A stretch of DNA of 64,000 bases from Acanthaster planci. Taxonomy: Eukaryota > Echinodermata > Asteroidea > Valvatida > Acanthasteridae. Below the pieces are notes generated by a model. That model was not told where the DNA came from. It did no database searches and was given only the letters and a program-made list of their open reading frames with translations. The position numbers and the translations under genes are program-made. The stretch spans positions 1-64,000 of the forward strand of contig NW_019091460.1 in assembly GCF_001949145.1 (NCBI RefSeq). Reading direction: 5' to 3'. Of the stretch, positions 60,070 through 64,000 are shown piece after piece; within the stretch, counting starts at the first letter, position 1; every line of letters begins with the position of its first letter.

Positions 60070-61630
60070 AGTGAGGTAGGCTGCTTTTTTTACCAGATAA
60101 ATTAATCTAAAACGCTTGGAGTTAGTTTGAAAATAACGTTAGTTTAAAAAATCTAAAAATGTAAACCGTCATTCGAATAATCTTCCCCTGTAACCTACAT
60201 TTTTTTCAAGAAGAGTCATTGCTGAAACGCATTTAACGCGCGTGGCATTAACTTTAACGATGTAGTTGTACAAATTAGAGAACAGCTTTAGTGGAAAAAG
60301 ACTGTCTACACAAAGTGTATAACCTTTTCCCCGCTGTGTGTGTAAACCACTGGGATCGCTAAAATCCATCGTATTCTAATTAGAAGAGTCGATTGAATTT
60401 ATCAAACACTGCTGCAAATTCTTAAGCACTGAACGAGGAAGCTTGATTTACGTTAGACTGGAATCCGTCGGCACTAGAACAAAAAAGAAGTCTGTTTCTA
60501 TTATCCCTAATAGTGATCATTATTTTAATCTTTACTTATTTTAATGTCTTATTATTTTCTGAAAGATTTATCGTCCAATTCAAGAAAAGAAATTAAGGGC
60601 CGAGGCTCCGAGTTGTTTCTGTTGTAACTTGGAATGAATTCGAAGTTTTCTTTTTCAAATTTATATCACCAGAGGCAGCCCGTCAAGTTTTCATTTCTTG
60701 TACACTGGTTCTGTCAATTGTTCGAAAGCTTATCGGTAAGGCATTTCAGTCGTGATACTGCGTTCCATCACAGTACAACCCATTTATTCATGTTTCCAGG
60801 TGTTTATAAGAAGACAGTGTACTCTTTCACTTGCCCAGTAAGTGATGAATCGTTCAGTTAACGCACATTGGCGTATATTCCTATGCATGTACTCGAAGGA
60901 GGAAGGCGGCGCCCACGCTACCATTAGATTGCGACAAGAAAACGGGGAATAAGGGGCGCAGTTTCCGATAAATGCGTTAACTTACGAAAACTTGGAGTAC
61001 CTATCAACAAGCCTCAATATACGCATGGCATGTTGACTCATTAGCGGCACTTAAAAGCTCTGCGCTCAAACGGTTCTCGTGTATATCGAATTGTCTTGCG
61101 AATTTATTGGCCTATTACACCCTGACGCCACTGGGACTTACAACTCTGTCTCTCAAGGAGGTTTCAAAACCATTCCCGTTATTCGATACGGAACGTAACC
61201 CGGATGTACTTATTCTGTGATACAATCAGAGATCCCATCAGCCAGGCATCAATTACCCTAATGACCCATATCAATCTTTTCACCAAAAGTTGCACTTTTT
61301 CAGTCAGAATCCTCACACTACCCGAGCCATTCCGGTACAACAGCTCGGATATACCTGTTCATTTCAGTCAACTGATTATCCAGGAAAATGGTGCCGTAAT
61401 GTGTAAATGATAAATTCTACATTCTAAATTCAATGAAATTAGCTATCGTCATGCCATGCCTACGCGGAATCAGGAGTTATCTCTAAGTGAAAACATATGC
61501 AGTGTGTCTTTAGTACATAATTGCAAAAGTCCAAAGCCTCTCAACATATACAGACTCCAGCAACTTTTTACTGGGCATTCCTATGTCCCCTTAAATCCGA
61601 AGTAATAATTAAGACGACATTGAAGAAATG
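60070..61630. other. No gene recognised
   Basis: Short ORFs only, with no domain or repeat structure that I can support. Confidence 0.4.
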
Positions 61631-61639
61631 TTCAATTTT

Positions 61640-61835
61640 TAGAGGTGGGAGGAAACCCTGGGTATGTATTCCAGGGATAACCCACGGAATCAGGCAGGGA
61701 CTGAAAACCCAATCCACTTACTGATCTAGTTGGGTTTCTAGCCCCGGTCACAGAGGTGGGAGGCGAGGAAAGAGTCACTAGACTGACCTGACTCCACATC
61801 TGAACTACGTTACCCATTAGGCCACAGGCCTTGAT
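61640..61835 (+). repeat. SINE-like dispersed repeat (tRNA-related promoter remnant)
   Basis: GGGTTTCTAGCCCCGGTC at about 61730 resembles a degraded tRNA B-box context, followed by ACAGAGGTGGGAGGCGAGG and CCCATTAGGCCACAGGCC, like the descending arm of a tRNA-derived SINE. The upstream text (CCCACGGAATCAGGCAGGGA) is a pattern I associate with repeated invertebrate sequence. The family name is unknown. Confidence 0.4.
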
Positions 61836-61849
61836 AAAATTCAAAACGA

Positions 61850-64000
61850 TACCCCGATTTTAAAGCGACGGCTTACGTCCCCACCGGTCTTACAGACCAA
61901 TATAATTTAGTAAATGCTACAGAAGGAGCAGTTGCAGCGATTTGCATGTAGTCCACAATAATCATTGCAAATGAATTTTGCGCGGGCGTTTCATCTAACG
62001 TTAACGATTGACCTTGGGTGATGAGTTTAAGGTTACTCTCAAGAACGTCCTGTAAAGCGGATGAGAATCGATTTCTTTTACCCTAGGAAGACGTAAATCA
62101 ATTGTTACAGTAAGCAGCCAGGGAACGTCTGCCAAATATTTATATTTCGTCTAATCATTTTCATTAAATAACAAGATATCTGAAATTACCTTGGACTACA
62201 CGTTACAATTACAAAACGTAAAGCGATGTACAAGCCTATCTCTTTGCCGCGACGACGGTGAGCTATAAACGTGCACCTACTGTAGCTTTTCTATTAGCTT
62301 TATAAGATAAGCAACAGATTAAAATAAAAAGAAACTGAACAAAATTATTCCGCAAAGACTAATGTCGTCAAAATGTAATTATTCTAAATCTGATTAAAAG
62401 AGTTCAAAACGAACGTCCAGTGATCTCAAAGATGTGAATCATGGACCCGACAAAACCGACGTGTTTGATGCAGTCTGTCCGTTGTTGTGAGAGACTTTTT
62501 GAAGAGCGCAGGAGTGCCAGTTAAAACGACCGGCCTTCGTCAAACATATGGCGTCACTGTCCTCCATTTTTGTCATATTGTCCTCCTTGATGCTTTCATT
62601 TTCAATATTCTCCGATATAGGCTTGCATCATTTCCAAACTCTTTCCGAATCTTCAGTTGATTGAAGCAAAGGGTACATCGTCTTTAACAGCAGACAGGAT
62701 ACTCGCTCTCCAGAAATGTAAGCTCTCGGGCTTTATTATTTCTCCTTGACACTGCCGTGTTGAATGATCGATAGCAAGACACTTTCTACCTCCGTTCAAT
62801 TTATCATAACGAAATGTTGACGGTTGATTCAACGTAAATTGGATTGCTGTTTGTATTTTCTCAGTGCAATCGCATAAAGCTATGAAAAATCGCGAAATGT
62901 CAGTGAGTTTTGTTCAAATTGATGTATTCATACATCAACATGGATACAGCTTTCCTGCATGCTTTCAGATCTGCAATTTGAACTCCTTATACTTACCATC
63001 TACATGCGACGCAATATATCCCCATATTCTTGGCAAAGGACTTTTTAGAACAATATGTTTTTATTTGACAGAATTGACACGCAGTCACTTATTGACATCG
63101 TACACTCGGGAAAGGACGAGTCATATACATGCTCAAACACGCACTAAAGTTCAGTTCAACCCTATGTCAACGAAAGGGAGACACGTAATTGAAAATTTAA
63201 TTTCAGCGTAGGCTGAGTTACTTTCTCTGTCTCGACCACGCTCAAGTGGCCTATTTTACAACACGCAAAAATCAACTCCCCTCCCCAAGAGTACAAGGCC
63301 ACGACAGGAGTAACAAATGGAGCCATTATACCAAATTTCTTTCAAGAATTAAATAAAGACAAGGAAAAATGAAAAGTTGACGTTTGAAATAAATATCCGG
63401 ATGACGGTCAAAGTCCCCTCGTCCTTGGGTTCAGTGAATGCTTTTCCTTACGATGATTAATTGAAACAAGTTGTATGTGATAATTCTTCAACCAGTTGCC
63501 ATGTCACACAGTGTCAAGTTTAATACGTCACAATCCACAGTCTGCCAGAATTATTAATTTGATAACATTCCACTTGACATTCTTGTTGTTGACTTTATAT
63601 TAGCTTTAATTAAACAAAACTTTCAGATGGATTCATAAACTGCTTGTATCCTATAATAGTGAAAAGCCAAGCACCCACCACTCTGCCATTATGATAGACA
63701 TTAAACTAGTCTGGAGGAATTTTCTCAAGTTACAACTGTAAGTATTCAGAAGTTAAACACAATGACCACAAAAAATTCCACTAAATGACTAAATGAATAT
63801 AGGAAGAGGAAACGATTGCTAAATTGTTCATCTAGGTGTTCACATTAAATTGTAGGCAAGCAAATATCTGTCTCAGATGATCCACGACTGTTTAGTTCGA
63901 GCAAATTTTGTCTTGTCTTCGGGGTGCTCCTTCAATTATCCTTCTCGTTTGCTAATACCAGTAACTGGTTAATATACCTGAAAGGTGCTTGACATGTTTA
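61850..64000. other. No gene recognised
   Basis: The 115-aa plus ORF at 62864-63211 has no recognisable domain and no splice support. No structural repeats seen. Confidence 0.4.

Overview
This is a eukaryotic nuclear window, most likely from a marine invertebrate deuterostome. An echinoderm is my guess, resting on base composition, the abundance of tacatgta- and taggcctac-type words, and protein similarity; it is inference. Genes are split by GT-AG introns, repeats are dense, and there are two assembly gaps (19316-19805 and 53318-53923). I joined exons by hand; in every multi-exon model given, reading frame and intron phase agree at each junction.

Layout. 1-6.7 kb: no cellular gene; a decayed Penelope-like GIY-YIG endonuclease containing a 56-bp tandem array, a hairpin element and a dispersed duplication. 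6.7-24.7 kb (-): a 21-exon gene for an EMSY-type chromatin repressor (1333 aa), ENT domain at the N-terminus. It continues in frame past the usual EMSY C-terminus into a complete bromodomain and a basic tail. 26.7-29.3 kb (+): a five-exon rhodanese-domain sulfurtransferase (TSTD1/TSTD3-like, 203 aa), head to head with EMSY. 30.9-33.6 kb (-): two-exon PACRG (240 aa), a ciliary doublet-microtubule protein, with an RFX X-box-like site upstream and a 0.9-kb foldback element in its intron. 36.0-42.4 kb (-): an eight-exon ADP-ribosylglycohydrolase-family gene (436 aa, J1-crystallin-like) with altered metal-binding motifs. 43.7-55.9 kb (-): a serpin cluster with one secreted-type serpin, two nearly identical intracellular-type serpins, and two serpin relics. 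The last four sit in two tandem ~6.2-kb units. 56-64 kb: no gene recognised; a small inverted-repeat element, a SINE-like repeat and one unexplained ORF.

How the parts relate. There is no operon. EMSY and the sulfurtransferase probably share a divergent promoter region. The serpins form a locally expanded inhibitor family whose bodies are almost identical while the reactive-centre loops differ (Arg-Ser, Arg-Cys, Gly-Cys at the predicted scissile bond). Several foldback or terminal-inverted-repeat element families (TTAA-flanked, TACAGTC-ended, CAGGGG-ended) have colonised the introns; insertions present in only one serpin unit give a relative clock for the duplication.

The strongest candidates for something undescribed are the ENT-plus-bromodomain EMSY architecture and the serpin units with loop-restricted divergence.
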